A stretch of DNA of 36,030 bases from Pedosphaera sp. (GTDB lineage Bacteria; Verrucomicrobiota; Verrucomicrobiia; Limisphaerales; UBA9464), in assembly GCA_009695205.1 (NCBI GenBank), contig SIBK01000050.1:1-36030 (forward strand), in the 5' to 3' direction. Shown piece after piece: positions 18,764-27,120 of the stretch. The translations under genes and the position numbers were made by a program. The stretch's first letter is position 1; each line of letters opens with the position of its first letter. Under the pieces are notes generated by a model. The model searched no databases, had not been told where the DNA came from, and worked only from the letters and a program-made list of their open reading frames with translations.

Positions 18764-19096
18764 GATAGCAATGGAGCGAACCTGCGGACGCCCTTCAGCC
18801 TAACCCTGCCCACCGGGAAGCCGCAAGGGATCCCAGCCAATTATTTGGAGGTACTCCCTTTCGATGGACCGCGCCGTCGTAGTTGCGGACAGGAGTCCGC
18901 GCAAACCTCATCCCTGCAACGGTTCAGGGTCCTCATTCATGTCCAATCATTGGAGAACTTCCCTTGCCGTGAATCGGCTCGCCCCGAGGGCAGAACTCAT
19001 CCCGCAGGACCGTTGGGATTGCAACGGGTCATGGAATTTTCCGGGGCGCGTCCTATCGGCGGACCGTCCGGCAGACTGAAGTCCACGCTCCGATCG
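18764..19096 (+). other. 333 bp gap without a convincing gene
   Basis: This stretch separates the 3' end of the ABC permease gene from the 5' end of the TPR gene, both on the minus strand. An open frame crosses it on the plus strand but shows no domain, no ribosome binding site and no hydrophobic pattern, so no gene is called. It holds two short perfect hairpins (18885-18900 and 19060-19070), and should also hold the promoter of the TPR-yceD-rpmF unit near its left end. Confidence 0.5.
18885..18900. repeat. Short palindromic element (possible REP-like unit)
   Basis: GCGGAC-AGGA-GTCCGC is a perfect 6 bp stem with a 4-base loop. No T-run follows on either strand, so it is not a standard terminator. 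A second tight hairpin, CGGAC-C-GTCCG, lies at 19060-19070. Such intergenic GC palindromes are typical of dispersed REP-like families, but only one copy is in this window, so the assignment is tentative. Confidence 0.45.
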
Positions 19097-22000
19097 CTAC
19101 TCTCCCCTTAGCGCAGCCAGCGGCGAGCCGGAACACGCGCGTCGCGTCGCCAGCCATGTCCAAAATAGTCCGTTCAACAATACGGCAAGAAGTGTCAGCG
19201 CCATCGAACCCCAGGGAAAACCTGCCGCCGAGAGTTCCACCACCGGAAGTACCGCCGGCAAGGCCGCCCCGGTTCCAACAATGAGCCCCAGGACGAGCAA
19301 CCATGCATGCTCGCGCAGTACCATTGATCTCACCGCGAATGGAGAAAATCCAAGCGCCGCCAGCACGCCCAATTCGCCTCGCCGCTCGTACACGTTCCTC
19401 AGAACTACGATTCCGAGCCCAATGCTCCCCAATAGCAGCCCCAGCCCGCCCAACACTTGGAATGTTTTCAGATACGTGTTTTGCACGGCATTGAATCGAT
19501 CGAGCCGATCCGTCGCCCGTGTCACTTCAAACCCCAGGTCTCCGAGGGCTCGACTCAGTTCCGCACCAACAACCGCTTCGCTTCCCACGGGCGCATCGAT
19601 CAGGAATGCCCGATGTCCGCTTTCACCCGGAAACCGGTGAGTGAACTCCGCCGCATCCATTAACAGACTCCCCTGCAAAATCGAATTGCCCACCGCACCC
19701 ACCAAACGCACTCGGAACGGTTTTCCCCGCTCATCCACATACTCGAGCGTGTCGCCCAACTTCTTCCCGAGCGCCCATTGGATCGATGCTGCATCGCCGA
19801 TCACCGGCACGACATCCGATTCGCCACGCGCCGAGGGCCCGGGGAAACCTGAGGTCCCCATCGCCTGCCAGCCGTTTGTCACGGTGATGCCCGCTGCCAA
19901 ACCAGCAAACACGAAGGCGCCTCGGGCGGACATCTCACCGGGCTTAATCCCGAGCAGACGCGGTCGCTGCGCTCGGTTCAGGTTCAAACAGCTCGCTTCA
20001 TCGCCGTCCCGCACTCGCAACGGTACCACCGTCACTCCCGCGAGCGGCCCGGCATTGAGCCCGTAAAACTCGCGGCCCTTCTGTGTGTTCAAATCCTGCA
20101 ACACGGGAAGCGTGCTCTCGGCCCACAGCGCGAATCCTCCGGTCCCGCTGGATCGCAGGGTTGCATCCCGGGTCGAATCCAATCGATTCGCCGCCACGGC
20201 AATAATAAGAAACGTTGCCGAGGCTAACAGCGCGATCGTCGTCAGCGAACGTCCCGGACGGCGGGTCACGGCCCGTCGTGCAAGCGATGTCGCCGTAAAA
20301 AGTCGCGACCTTGCCGCGCTGGCGTTGCGCAGACCGCGGCGGATCCAGAGCAATCCGGAGATCAAGGCAAGCGCGCCGACTCCGAAGAACATGCCCGCTC
20401 GGGCGGATTCCGGCGCTTGTTTGGAAAACGCGACGAGCACCAGCGCTAGTCCCGCGGTGATCGCCGGCAGGGAAGTCCCAACGAAGCTGGAAGCGCGTTG
20501 TATCCGTGAACTGGGGCACCTCGTCTCCCGGCCTGCGTCCGGCCTAGCCCCTGCCCCGAAGGGGGGAAGATGGCGCGGACTGCCGTTCGCGACACCAGCA
20601 AGATGCCGCATTTCGAGAAAGCCCTCGTTCAACAGCTCGCGTGCCGGACGAGCCATCGCACTTCGCAGCGTGAACCAGAGTGTGACCGCCGCTATCAATA
20701 CACTGCCGAAAACACCGCCAACGACAGCTCCGGGTGTTAAGTAAAATTCCAACCCGGCTCCCGCGACTGCATCCTTCCAAAGCGTGTTCAGTCCATAAAT
20801 CACCGCCCGCCCGTACCAGGCGCCGCCCACCGCTCCGAGTATCGCTCCGAGTATCGCCAACCAGATTCCTTCGCGCAGGAAGAGGCGGCGCACGCGTTGA
20901 ACGGGCCAGCCCACGGCCAGCAGAGTGCCTATCTCCTGCGCTCGCTGCTCCAACCCAAACCGAAATAACATCGCCGTCAGCAGCAGGGAAGACACGACGA
21001 GGAAAAAGCTGAATCCAATAAATAAGCCGCCGAAATCCTGCCCGTTTGCGGCGGCGTTTCGGGCTTGTTCGCCGACGTCCTCAAATTGGAGTCCGACAGC
21101 GGAGGGATCAAGCCGGTCGTGAATTTTGGTGGAAATTGATTCCCTAGCCTCGCTGGCACCCCAGGTTTTGGATTCGATTCTTGAACCAGGGGCAACCGGA
21201 CCCCCCGTCGTGAACCATCGAATAGCCGTCAGGTTGCCAAAGCGGTTCGCCCACATTTTTTGTCCGGCCGCGAGTGTCACAAACGCCTTGGGTGTGCCAC
21301 GGTGGGCTTTCCAGTACGCCTCGTCTTTGTCGCGGATTTTGTGTACCAGTTCAAAACCCGCATCCCAATCGTGGGTGCTTTCCGCCTTTGATAATCCGGG
21401 AAACTCCGGCATCAATGTAGGGTCATCCGTCAACCCACTCAGTGGCACAATGCTATGGACTCGGAAGCGATTCGTTTGCTCGATGAGTTGAGATCCCGCA
21501 TCGGCTCGGTAATAGCTGAGCGATAGCGAATCCCCCGGTTTTACCCCCAGGTCCTCCGCCAGCCATTCGTTTACGACGATCTCGTCCTCATGCATACCGA
21601 CTGGCGTATAAGGAGCCGGCGCCGCCGTCACCATAGAGTACGGAGTAAGGCGGTCTGCGTGACGCACTGAGTTGACGAGATAAGTCAGGATGGGAACAGG
21701 CTTGGGAAGTAGAGGGTCATTTTTCCGCACGACCTCGTTGGTTGGAGCGGCGGCGACGACAGCCGGTTCGAGAAAGATTCGGTGCGTCGCCAATTCCACC
21801 CACTGCGCGGAATTGTTCGCGGACCGTCGCGGATCGGATGGGCCTGTGACACTCAGTTCTGCATCGCCAAGATCCCAGGCGGAACGAATTTGAGTGTCGA
21901 GATGGAGTGAGGCTTCCCCAGACCGCCGGGTTTGACTCTTAGGAAAGGAACGCCACAAAAAGTGTGCAAGGCGTGGGTAGCCATATTGCTGAAGGGCGGA

Positions 22001-22807
22001 TCCTAGAAAGACTGCCCACTCACGTGCGTCCGGAACATAGATGGGCTCCTTACCCATCAAGACGTTCGCCCTGCCTTCCAGCCCCGCGGCTTTCGCCAAC
22101 AACGTGTACGGCACAAAAGCATTCAAGGGTTCGACCTGACTTGCCTCCAGACTGTAGTTCCCGCCCAACGCTTTCGAAAGCACGCCTCCGACCGGAAGCC
22201 GAAGCGCGATACTCGTTTCATCTCGCGGCGTCAGGATCGCGTCCCGAGAAATCACACTGGGTTTGTGAATCCTAAGAATGACGTCGTCCCCGGCTTTCAC
22301 GTTCAACTGCCGCGTTAGAGCCTCGTTGAGCCAGACTTTTTCGCCGACGATTTCGATGGAAGTGAGACCGGCGGCGGTATCGGTGTCATTCGTGGGACCC
22401 CCGATATAGTTGCCCGCGTCAACGCCGTATACGTGGATGCGATTCGCAAGAGCTGTCCCATCACCCCGTCGCACCATCGCGGGCAGTTGAAGCAGGGTCG
22501 GAAACGGGTTGGTGGGCCACAGGAAACTTCCCATACCCGAGCGGTGTGCACCCCTCTTCATAACCGTATTCCTGTAGATCCGATCGCCCAGATCCTTGCC
22601 AAAGAACCGATCGGAAGGATGCAGCGCCAAGCCCCGGCCAAAGGGAAGTCGCGCCGCCGCTTTGTCGGTCAGGGTGCGCCGAACCGAATCCCCCACTGCC
22701 AGTGCCCCAACGAGAACCGCTGCCGCCACCGCGGCACCCAGCACCACGCCCAGATGACTCCGCCAATGGAACCGCAGACCGCCCCGGATGAGATCGGAGA
22801 AATTCAT
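19097..22807 (-). CDS. ABC transporter permease, double FtsX/MacB type
   Basis: A 1236-residue inner-membrane permease built as a duplication. A first transmembrane helix (about 18-38) is followed by a large MacB-PCD periplasmic domain. Then comes a first FtsX core (around 600-740, with FIGFSFFLVVSSLLLTAML and QEIGTLLAVGWPVQRVRRLF), a middle membrane block, a second periplasmic domain, and a last FtsX core at the C-terminus (LGSIGLGIVVLRNVYERRGELGVLAALGFSPFAV). The two cores share the ERR.ELG.L.AlG coupling-helix pattern. Such proteins drive mechanical export or lipoprotein release rather than channel transport. The ATG overlaps the stop of the ATPase gene by 4 bp (ATGA), so the two are translated together. 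Confidence 0.92.
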   Translation of the reverse strand: MNFSDLIRGGLRFHWRSHLGVVLGAAVAAAVLVGALAVGDSVRRTLTDKAAARLPFGRGLALHPSDRFFGKDLGDRIYRNTVMKRGAHRSGMGSFLWPTNPFPTLLQLPAMVRRGDGTALANRIHVYGVDAGNYIGGPTNDTDTAAGLTSIEIVGEKVWLNEALTRQLNVKAGDDVILRIHKPSVISRDAILTPRDETSIALRLPVGGVLSKALGGNYSLEASQVEPLNAFVPYTLLAKAAGLEGRANVLMGKEPIYVPDAREWAVFLGSALQQYGYPRLAHFLWRSFPKSQTRRSGEASLHLDTQIRSAWDLGDAELSVTGPSDPRRSANNSAQWVELATHRIFLEPAVVAAAPTNEVVRKNDPLLPKPVPILTYLVNSVRHADRLTPYSMVTAAPAPYTPVGMHEDEIVVNEWLAEDLGVKPGDSLSLSYYRADAGSQLIEQTNRFRVHSIVPLSGLTDDPTLMPEFPGLSKAESTHDWDAGFELVHKIRDKDEAYWKAHRGTPKAFVTLAAGQKMWANRFGNLTAIRWFTTGGPVAPGSRIESKTWGASEARESISTKIHDRLDPSAVGLQFEDVGEQARNAAANGQDFGGLFIGFSFFLVVSSLLLTAMLFRFGLEQRAQEIGTLLAVGWPVQRVRRLFLREGIWLAILGAILGAVGGAWYGRAVIYGLNTLWKDAVAGAGLEFYLTPGAVVGGVFGSVLIAAVTLWFTLRSAMARPARELLNEGFLEMRHLAGVANGSPRHLPPFGAGARPDAGRETRCPSSRIQRASSFVGTSLPAITAGLALVLVAFSKQAPESARAGMFFGVGALALISGLLWIRRGLRNASAARSRLFTATSLARRAVTRRPGRSLTTIALLASATFLIIAVAANRLDSTRDATLRSSGTGGFALWAESTLPVLQDLNTQKGREFYGLNAGPLAGVTVVPLRVRDGDEASCLNLNRAQRPRLLGIKPGEMSARGAFVFAGLAAGITVTNGWQAMGTSGFPGPSARGESDVVPVIGDAASIQWALGKKLGDTLEYVDERGKPFRVRLVGAVGNSILQGSLLMDAAEFTHRFPGESGHRAFLIDAPVGSEAVVGAELSRALGDLGFEVTRATDRLDRFNAVQNTYLKTFQVLGGLGLLLGSIGLGIVVLRNVYERRGELGVLAALGFSPFAVRSMVLREHAWLLVLGLIVGTGAALPAVLPVVELSAAGFPWGSMALTLLAVLLNGLFWTWLATRRACSGSPLAALRGE

Positions 22808-23508
22808 GTTCCGTAAGGGTTCACACGATCCGCCGCCAACAGCTTTCCATCCCGGACTTCCACGGACCGTTTCATCAAGGCGGCGAGTTCACGACTGTGG
22901 GTGACCAACAGCAACGTCACCGATTCTTCGCGGTTCAACTCGACCAACAGCTGGCCCACCGCCTCCGCATTCGCCCGGTCGAGCGCCCCCGTCGGCTCAT
23001 CCGCCAGCAATAATTTCGGCTGATTGATCAGCGCTCGAACAACGGCGCACCGTTGACGTTCGCCGCCACTCAGGCGTCCCGGCAACTGGTTAGCCCTCGC
23101 CGCCAACCCCACACGCTTGAGCAGGCTGTTCGCGCGGATTACAGCCGATGCGGGCACGGTTCGATTGAAGGCGAGCGTCGGCACAAGCACGTTCTCCAGA
23201 ACGGTGCATTGTGGTAGTAAATGATGGCTTTGAAAAACGAACCCGATGTCCCGATTGCGCACCACCGCAAGTTCCGCAGAAGACAACTTCGTCAGATTTT
23301 GTCCGGACAACCGCACCGTGCCGTGGTCGGGCAGGTCGAGTGCCCCAATGAGATTTAGGATTGTGCTCTTACCGCTGCCGCTGGGTCCAACGATGGCAAG
23401 GCTTTCTCCGGAATCGACGGAGAGAGAAGCGCCATTCAGGACGACCACGGGCGGTGAGCCTGGGTACGCCTTGAAGACATCCTGTAATTCCAACACGGGG
23501 ACGGACAT
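22804..23508 (-). CDS. ABC transporter ATP-binding protein, LolD/MacB type
   Basis: A 234-residue cytoplasmic ATPase that powers the adjacent permease. Walker A is GPSGSGKST (residues 41-49), Q-loop Gln93 is in GFVFQSHHLLP, the signature LSGGERQR is at 146-153, Walker B LLLADEPTGALD at 167-178 and the switch His at 204. The sequence after the Q-loop (HHLLPQCTVLENV) is characteristic of the LolD/MacB/FtsE group. The ATG at 23508 is preferred over an in-frame TTG nine bases upstream because an AGG lies at ribosome-binding distance from it. The gene overlaps the permease by 4 bp and follows trpF by 57 bp. Confidence 0.95.
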   Translation of the reverse strand: MSVPVLELQDVFKAYPGSPPVVVLNGASLSVDSGESLAIVGPSGSGKSTILNLIGALDLPDHGTVRLSGQNLTKLSSAELAVVRNRDIGFVFQSHHLLPQCTVLENVLVPTLAFNRTVPASAVIRANSLLKRVGLAARANQLPGRLSGGERQRCAVVRALINQPKLLLADEPTGALDRANAEAVGQLLVELNREESVTLLLVTHSRELAALMKRSVEVRDGKLLAADRVNPYGT

Positions 23509-23565
23509 GCGGGCCAACCTACGAAAGATTCGGAACGCTGACCAGCTTGGTCCGGGTGACCCCGA

Positions 23566-24198
23566 TCACCCAGGCGCTCCTACGCGCACCGCCTGGATGA
23601 ACGCCTGGACGCGGGTAGGATCCTTGCGGCCCGGTTCGGACTCGACCCCGCTGGAGACGTCCACCGCGTAAGGCCGAACGCGTCGGATCGCCTCCGTCAC
23701 ATTAACCGGATCCAGCCCTCCAGAAAGAATGATTGGCCGGCCCAACATCTTGGCTTCCATCGCTAAACCCCAGTTGAATGTGTGCCCCGTGCCCCCGCGC
23801 TTTCCTGGCACGTAACTGTCCAACAGCCACGCGTCGGTCTCGTACCGTGTCATCAGATCCAGGGATTGTGCATCCCGCACCCGAAACGCCTTAATCACCT
23901 TTGCCACCCCAGCGAAATGCCGGCAGTACTCTGGCGGTTCATCCCCATGCAGCTGGATCGTGTCGAGGTTGCAGGCAGAGATGACGTCCCGGATATGCTC
24001 GATCGTTGCGTCCACGAACAGACCCACTCTGGCAACAAAGGGAGGCAGACCTCGCGAAATTTGGGCCGCCGCCGCCACCGGCAGATACCGGGGACTGGAG
24101 GAATAGAAGACGAAACCCAGGGCATCCGCCCCTTGGTCCACGGCGAACCGGGCATCGCTGAGACTGGTTACGCCGCATATTTTGATGCGCACAGGCAT
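23566..24198 (-). CDS. trpF: Phosphoribosylanthranilate isomerase
   Basis: A 210-residue TIM-barrel enzyme of tryptophan synthesis, converting N-(5-phosphoribosyl)anthranilate to CdRP. All motifs are present: KICGVTSLSDA with catalytic Cys8, GADALGFVFYSSSPRYL, GLFVD, IQLHGDEPPEYC, LLDSYVPGKRGGTGHTFNW, IILSGGLDPVNV and VDVSSGVESEPGRKD with the general-acid Asp. It is monocistronic as far as trp genes go; no other trp gene is in the window, so the pathway is dispersed. It lies upstream of the ABC exporter on the same strand, perhaps in one transcript. Confidence 0.96.
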   Translation of the reverse strand: MPVRIKICGVTSLSDARFAVDQGADALGFVFYSSSPRYLPVAAAAQISRGLPPFVARVGLFVDATIEHIRDVISACNLDTIQLHGDEPPEYCRHFAGVAKVIKAFRVRDAQSLDLMTRYETDAWLLDSYVPGKRGGTGHTFNWGLAMEAKMLGRPIILSGGLDPVNVTEAIRRVRPYAVDVSSGVESEPGRKDPTRVQAFIQAVRVGAPG

Positions 24199-24279
24199 TT
24201 ATATGCGCGCGAGTATCGACGACCGGCCTGGGTTTTGTCGATTCCCAATCATCGCCCCACGGCAAATTCGATTGCGGGC

Positions 24280-24831
24280 CTACTTTTCCGCCATCGGAAT
24301 CTCAGGCCCTTCGACCGGTTCCACCAGCAGGACGACACAGCCGTGGGGCGAATACAACCCCCGATGTTCGGTGCCTGATTCGGCGTGAAGAAAATCACCT
24401 GCCCTCAGCGTGCGTCCTTCCGTCTCCAGATCACCGCTCACCACGAACAACTCCTCGGGACCGGTCTTGTGAATATGCCGCGGAAATCGTGCGCCGGGAG
24501 CGAGTTGGGCCAGGATGACTCGACACCCTTCGCGGTTATTCACCGACAAAATCTTCACCTTCAACCCCGGAATGGGTGTCTCCGCCCAGGCACTCTCGTG
24601 TTGGTGGACAAAAGAAAATCCGCCCAATGCAATCGGGACAACCGGCGCATGCAGCAAAGCCGGTTTGGAATACGCCAGCGCGAGCACCGCGGCGGCATCG
24701 CGCAGCCCGGCCACCTCAGCCCGGGCCTCAGCGTTTCCGGCGGTCCGGGCTTCAAGTCGGGCTTTTCCGGCCGGGTCAAGAGCTCCAACCGCGTCGAGCG
24801 CGGCGAGTTCATGGGATTCGGGACAGCTCAC
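24280..24831 (-). CDS. ChrR-like cupin anti-sigma factor
   Basis: A 183-residue soluble protein. The N-terminal 50 residues (ELAALDAVGALDP, then an Ala/Glu/Arg-rich helix) resemble the sigma-binding helical part of RskA/ChrR anti-sigma factors. The C-terminal half is a cupin: G-x5-H-I-H-x4-E with His119, His121 and Glu126/127, then His156 in SGTEHRGL. The zinc anti-sigma HxxxCxxC motif is absent and there is no transmembrane helix, so sensing must be by the cupin in the cytoplasm. It starts with GTG, whose last two bases plus the next A form the TGA of the sigma gene (GTGA overlap). Such coupling is typical of sigma/anti-sigma pairs and fixes this start. Confidence 0.85.
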   Translation of the reverse strand: MSCPESHELAALDAVGALDPAGKARLEARTAGNAEARAEVAGLRDAAAVLALAYSKPALLHAPVVPIALGGFSFVHQHESAWAETPIPGLKVKILSVNNREGCRVILAQLAPGARFPRHIHKTGPEELFVVSGDLETEGRTLRAGDFLHAESGTEHRGLYSPHGCVVLLVEPVEGPEIPMAEK

Positions 24832-25410
24832 AAGTTCCCCTCCAAGGCATCCCGCAGCGCCATTAAACCACGGCGTGTGCGGGCCTTCACCGTCCCGAGT
24901 GGAGCGGTCAGTTGACCGCAGCGATCTCCAGATGCGTCAATCCGCCGAAAAATGCGAGCTCAATTGACTGCCGTTGTTCGACTGGCAACCTGGCAACCGC
25001 CGTCTGCACCGATCCCAACTCATCCCACGCGAGAAACTCGGGCGCATGAACGGCGGGCTCCGTGGTGGCTTCGTCCCCCCCATTCACCAATGGCTTCCCG
25101 ATACACGGTCGGTCTCCAGCTCAAGGAGCGCAGGCGGTCAATCGCCTTTTTCCGAGTGAGCGCGACAACCCAGCTAAGCGGTTTTCCCAACGAAGAATCG
25201 TGATGACTCGCTCTTTCCCACAGCAACAGAGCCACTTCCTGAAGCACATCCTCAGCCTCCACCGGGTTTACAAGCACTCGGACGGCAATTCCCATCAGAA
25301 TGGATGCATGACGGTCATTAAAATAGAGCAAATGCGTCTGCCTCACCCCCCGCAATAGGGGCTAGCAATTCCTGATCCGAGGGTTCTGAAATGGATATCG
25401 GCCTGTCCAT
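24828..25410 (-). pseudogene. ECF sigma factor gene broken by three frame changes
   Basis: RNA polymerase sigma factor of the extracytoplasmic-function class. Four pieces read in order on the minus strand. They are an N-terminus from ATG 25410 (SDQELLAPIAGGEADAFALF), region 2 (NDRHASILMGIAVRVL, AEDVLQEVALLLW, LTRKKAIDRLRS), the region 4 start (AVARLPVEQRQSIELAFFGG, LTHLEIAA) and the region 4 end (QLTAPLGTVKARTRRGLMAL, ending at TGA 24828). Breaks lie near 25318 (TTTT, one T too many), 25075-25081 (seven C on plus, one too many) and about 24912 (one base missing or two extra). Corrected, it would be about 195 residues, normal for the class. It is coupled to the intact anti-sigma gene. Two breaks are in homopolymers, so assembly error is possible. 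Confidence 0.85.
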
Positions 25411-25641
25411 GCCGCAACATCGTTCGCCACCCACCGGACGGATCCAACTTCGGATTCCGACGGATCGCGACGGCATGGAGAGGACTGCATTCGCAAACAT
25501 GAGCGCAAGAAAATAGATGACAACCATCGAAAGAACGCCGATGCGCAAGGTTTGGATGCCATCAATCTCCCCACCCACTCCGGGGATGCGAGGAGCCGCT
25601 TCAATTCAAAATGAGAACTGTTGCAGAAAACGACGCCGATG

Positions 25642-25670
25642 TTGACTCATTTTCAGAGGGCGGATAGATA
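25642..25670 (+). promoter_or_regulatory. Possible promoter of the small lipoprotein gene
   Basis: TTGACT (25642-25647) is followed after 17 bp by TAGATA (25665-25670). The first box fits the sigma-70 -35 consensus well, the second only partly. A start site about 7 bases downstream would fall on the GTG codon at 25677, implying a leaderless transcript. The rest of 25411-25676 is the divergent region between the sigma gene and the lipoprotein and shows no gene. Confidence 0.35.
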
Positions 25671-25676
25671 GGGTGA

Positions 25677-25847
25677 GTGATAACTCACCGAATAAAATCC
25701 TCTCTGAGCATCCTCTTCGGCTTGGCCGTCATGGGCTCCAGCGGATGCGTCATGAAACGAACGGTCACTGAAAACGGGGTAGTCCTTTCGCAAAAGTATG
25801 TTGTGGATAGGCCCAACCGCAGTGTCGTTAACGACAAGCATCATTGA
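25677..25847 (+). CDS. Small putative lipoprotein
   Basis: A 56-residue protein from a GTG start. A basic N-terminus (ITHRIKSS) is followed by a hydrophobic segment (LSILFGLAVMG) and a Cys in GSSGC, a relaxed lipobox. The mature part would be only about 31 residues, rich in charged residues, with TVTENGVVLSQKYVVDRP. The pattern of signal sequence, lipobox and a hydrophilic tail supports a real gene, although no clear Shine-Dalgarno sequence is present and an in-frame TGA directly precedes the GTG. I do not recognise a named family. It is divergent from the sigma/anti-sigma locus, so it could be a target of that sigma factor. Confidence 0.5.
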   Translation: MITHRIKSSLSILFGLAVMGSSGCVMKRTVTENGVVLSQKYVVDRPNRSVVNDKHH

Positions 25848-26069
25848 AAAGGAACTGCTCTTTCCCAGACCGCCTCCATTGGCGCCAGCAAAAGTTCCCG
25901 CTCACTCGCTGCACAGAAAAGGGACGTCCTCAGGCTACCTACGAGTCGCGATGCAATAAATCGCGCCCGGAAATTCAACCCGGAGTGGACGAAGCACGAC
26001 ACGAAACATCCTCGCGATCTTTCGAACTCTGCAATGGTTAGTTCCGACCCTTTTTAAACCGGCAACGGC

Positions 26070-26090
26070 AAACTTGAAACTTGAAACTTC
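26070..26090 (+). repeat. Three tandem 7-mers upstream of the copper-protein gene
   Basis: AAACTTG, AAACTTG and AAACTTC follow each other directly 17 bp before the start codon at 26108. They could be a regulator site or a simple sequence repeat. The rest of 25848-26069 shows no convincing gene. Confidence 0.6.
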
Positions 26091-26107
26091 CTTTTGCCTA
26101 GCTTGGC

Positions 26108-27061
26108 ATGTCCCCTATGTCGAATCCCTCCGCCCAATCCGCTTCGGGCCACCGGGTCATCCTTTGGATGGTCACAAGCATCATTCTTCTTAACCTTTTC
26201 CTAGCCTGGAAATTTGGACTCACCGACAAACCGACGACCCCGACGACCCCAGCGGTGGGTGTGGGGCCTGCGGGTCACCCAGGCGCGACTGGAAGTCACG
26301 AGGACAAACCCTCCGCAAGCCCTCAAGTTTCAACGCACGCGGTCGCTCCATCGTCGACCGTGGTTGCCGTTGCTGCTGACGGAAAATCCGCCGGAACAGC
26401 GGTCGCGGGCGGAAACCGCGTGATAGGATCGGTGACCCTGACGGGTACTCCCCCGGCGGAAAAACAAATTACTCCGATTACGAAGGATCCCAATTGTGGG
26501 CCACAGCATTCCGGGCCGGTGATGACCCGCAATTACCTCGTCGGCGCGAACAACGGGCTAGCCAATGTCTTCGTCTACATAAAATCGGGCCTGGAAGGGA
26601 AAACTTTCCCACCGCTCACAACACCGGCCGTGATCGATCAAAAGGGTTGTCTCTACGAGCCGTATGTCAGCGGAGCCGTCACGGGCCAGCCGGTGGACAT
26701 CAAGAACAGCGATAATTTCATGCACAACGTGAACTTCGCGGCATCAACCGCTGGCAATCAGACATTCAACTTCGCGCAAGGCACAGCAGGCATGGTAAAC
26801 ACGAAAACGTTCGGTAAGCCCGAGATTTTCGCCAAAATCCAGTGCAACGTTCATCCGTGGATGTTCGTATTCATCGGAGTGGTTGCCCACCCGTTCTTTG
26901 CGGTGACCGACAAGAATGGAACGTTTGAACTGCCTGCCGGCCTCCCTGCGGGTGACTACGTTTTAGAATTAGTCCATCTCAAGGCGGGCAAAGTTCAAAT
27001 CCCCCTTAAAACCAGCCCAGAGGGCGGTGCCACCGTCACGGGCGTCTTGCTCGTTCAATAG
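26108..27061 (+). CDS. Membrane-anchored blue-copper (plastocyanin-like) protein
   Basis: A 317-residue protein with an N-terminal membrane anchor (about residues 17-36). A Pro/Thr/Ala/Ser-rich linker (about 40-105) leads to a beta-rich domain facing outside. The domain begins GNRVIGSVTLTGTPP, and its C-terminal part has candidate type 1 copper ligands: His206 in NFMHNVNF, then Cys246, His249 and Met252 in QCNVHPWM. The order His...Cys-x2-His-x2-Met is that of cupredoxins, and the family resembles MauL/methylamine-utilisation-like proteins. It probably carries electrons near a respiratory complex, though no oxidase gene is in view. The first ATG is taken; a second ATG three codons on is possible. 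It ends with TAG and is convergent with the kinase gene. Confidence 0.85.
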   Translation: MSPMSNPSAQSASGHRVILWMVTSIILLNLFLAWKFGLTDKPTTPTTPAVGVGPAGHPGATGSHEDKPSASPQVSTHAVAPSSTVVAVAADGKSAGTAVAGGNRVIGSVTLTGTPPAEKQITPITKDPNCGPQHSGPVMTRNYLVGANNGLANVFVYIKSGLEGKTFPPLTTPAVIDQKGCLYEPYVSGAVTGQPVDIKNSDNFMHNVNFAASTAGNQTFNFAQGTAGMVNTKTFGKPEIFAKIQCNVHPWMFVFIGVVAHPFFAVTDKNGTFELPAGLPAGDYVLELVHLKAGKVQIPLKTSPEGGATVTGVLLVQ

Positions 27062-27120
27062 GTGACGAATGGTGGAAACGGCGTATAAGGAGCGATTGGG
27101 GGTAATGGCGGCCGAATCGT

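Noticed and set aside
25411..25578. N-terminal extension of the sigma factor with a hydrophobic segment
   Set aside because: Sigma factors have no such extension; the ATG at 25410 directly precedes normal N-terminal sequence, so the upstream open frame is probably chance.
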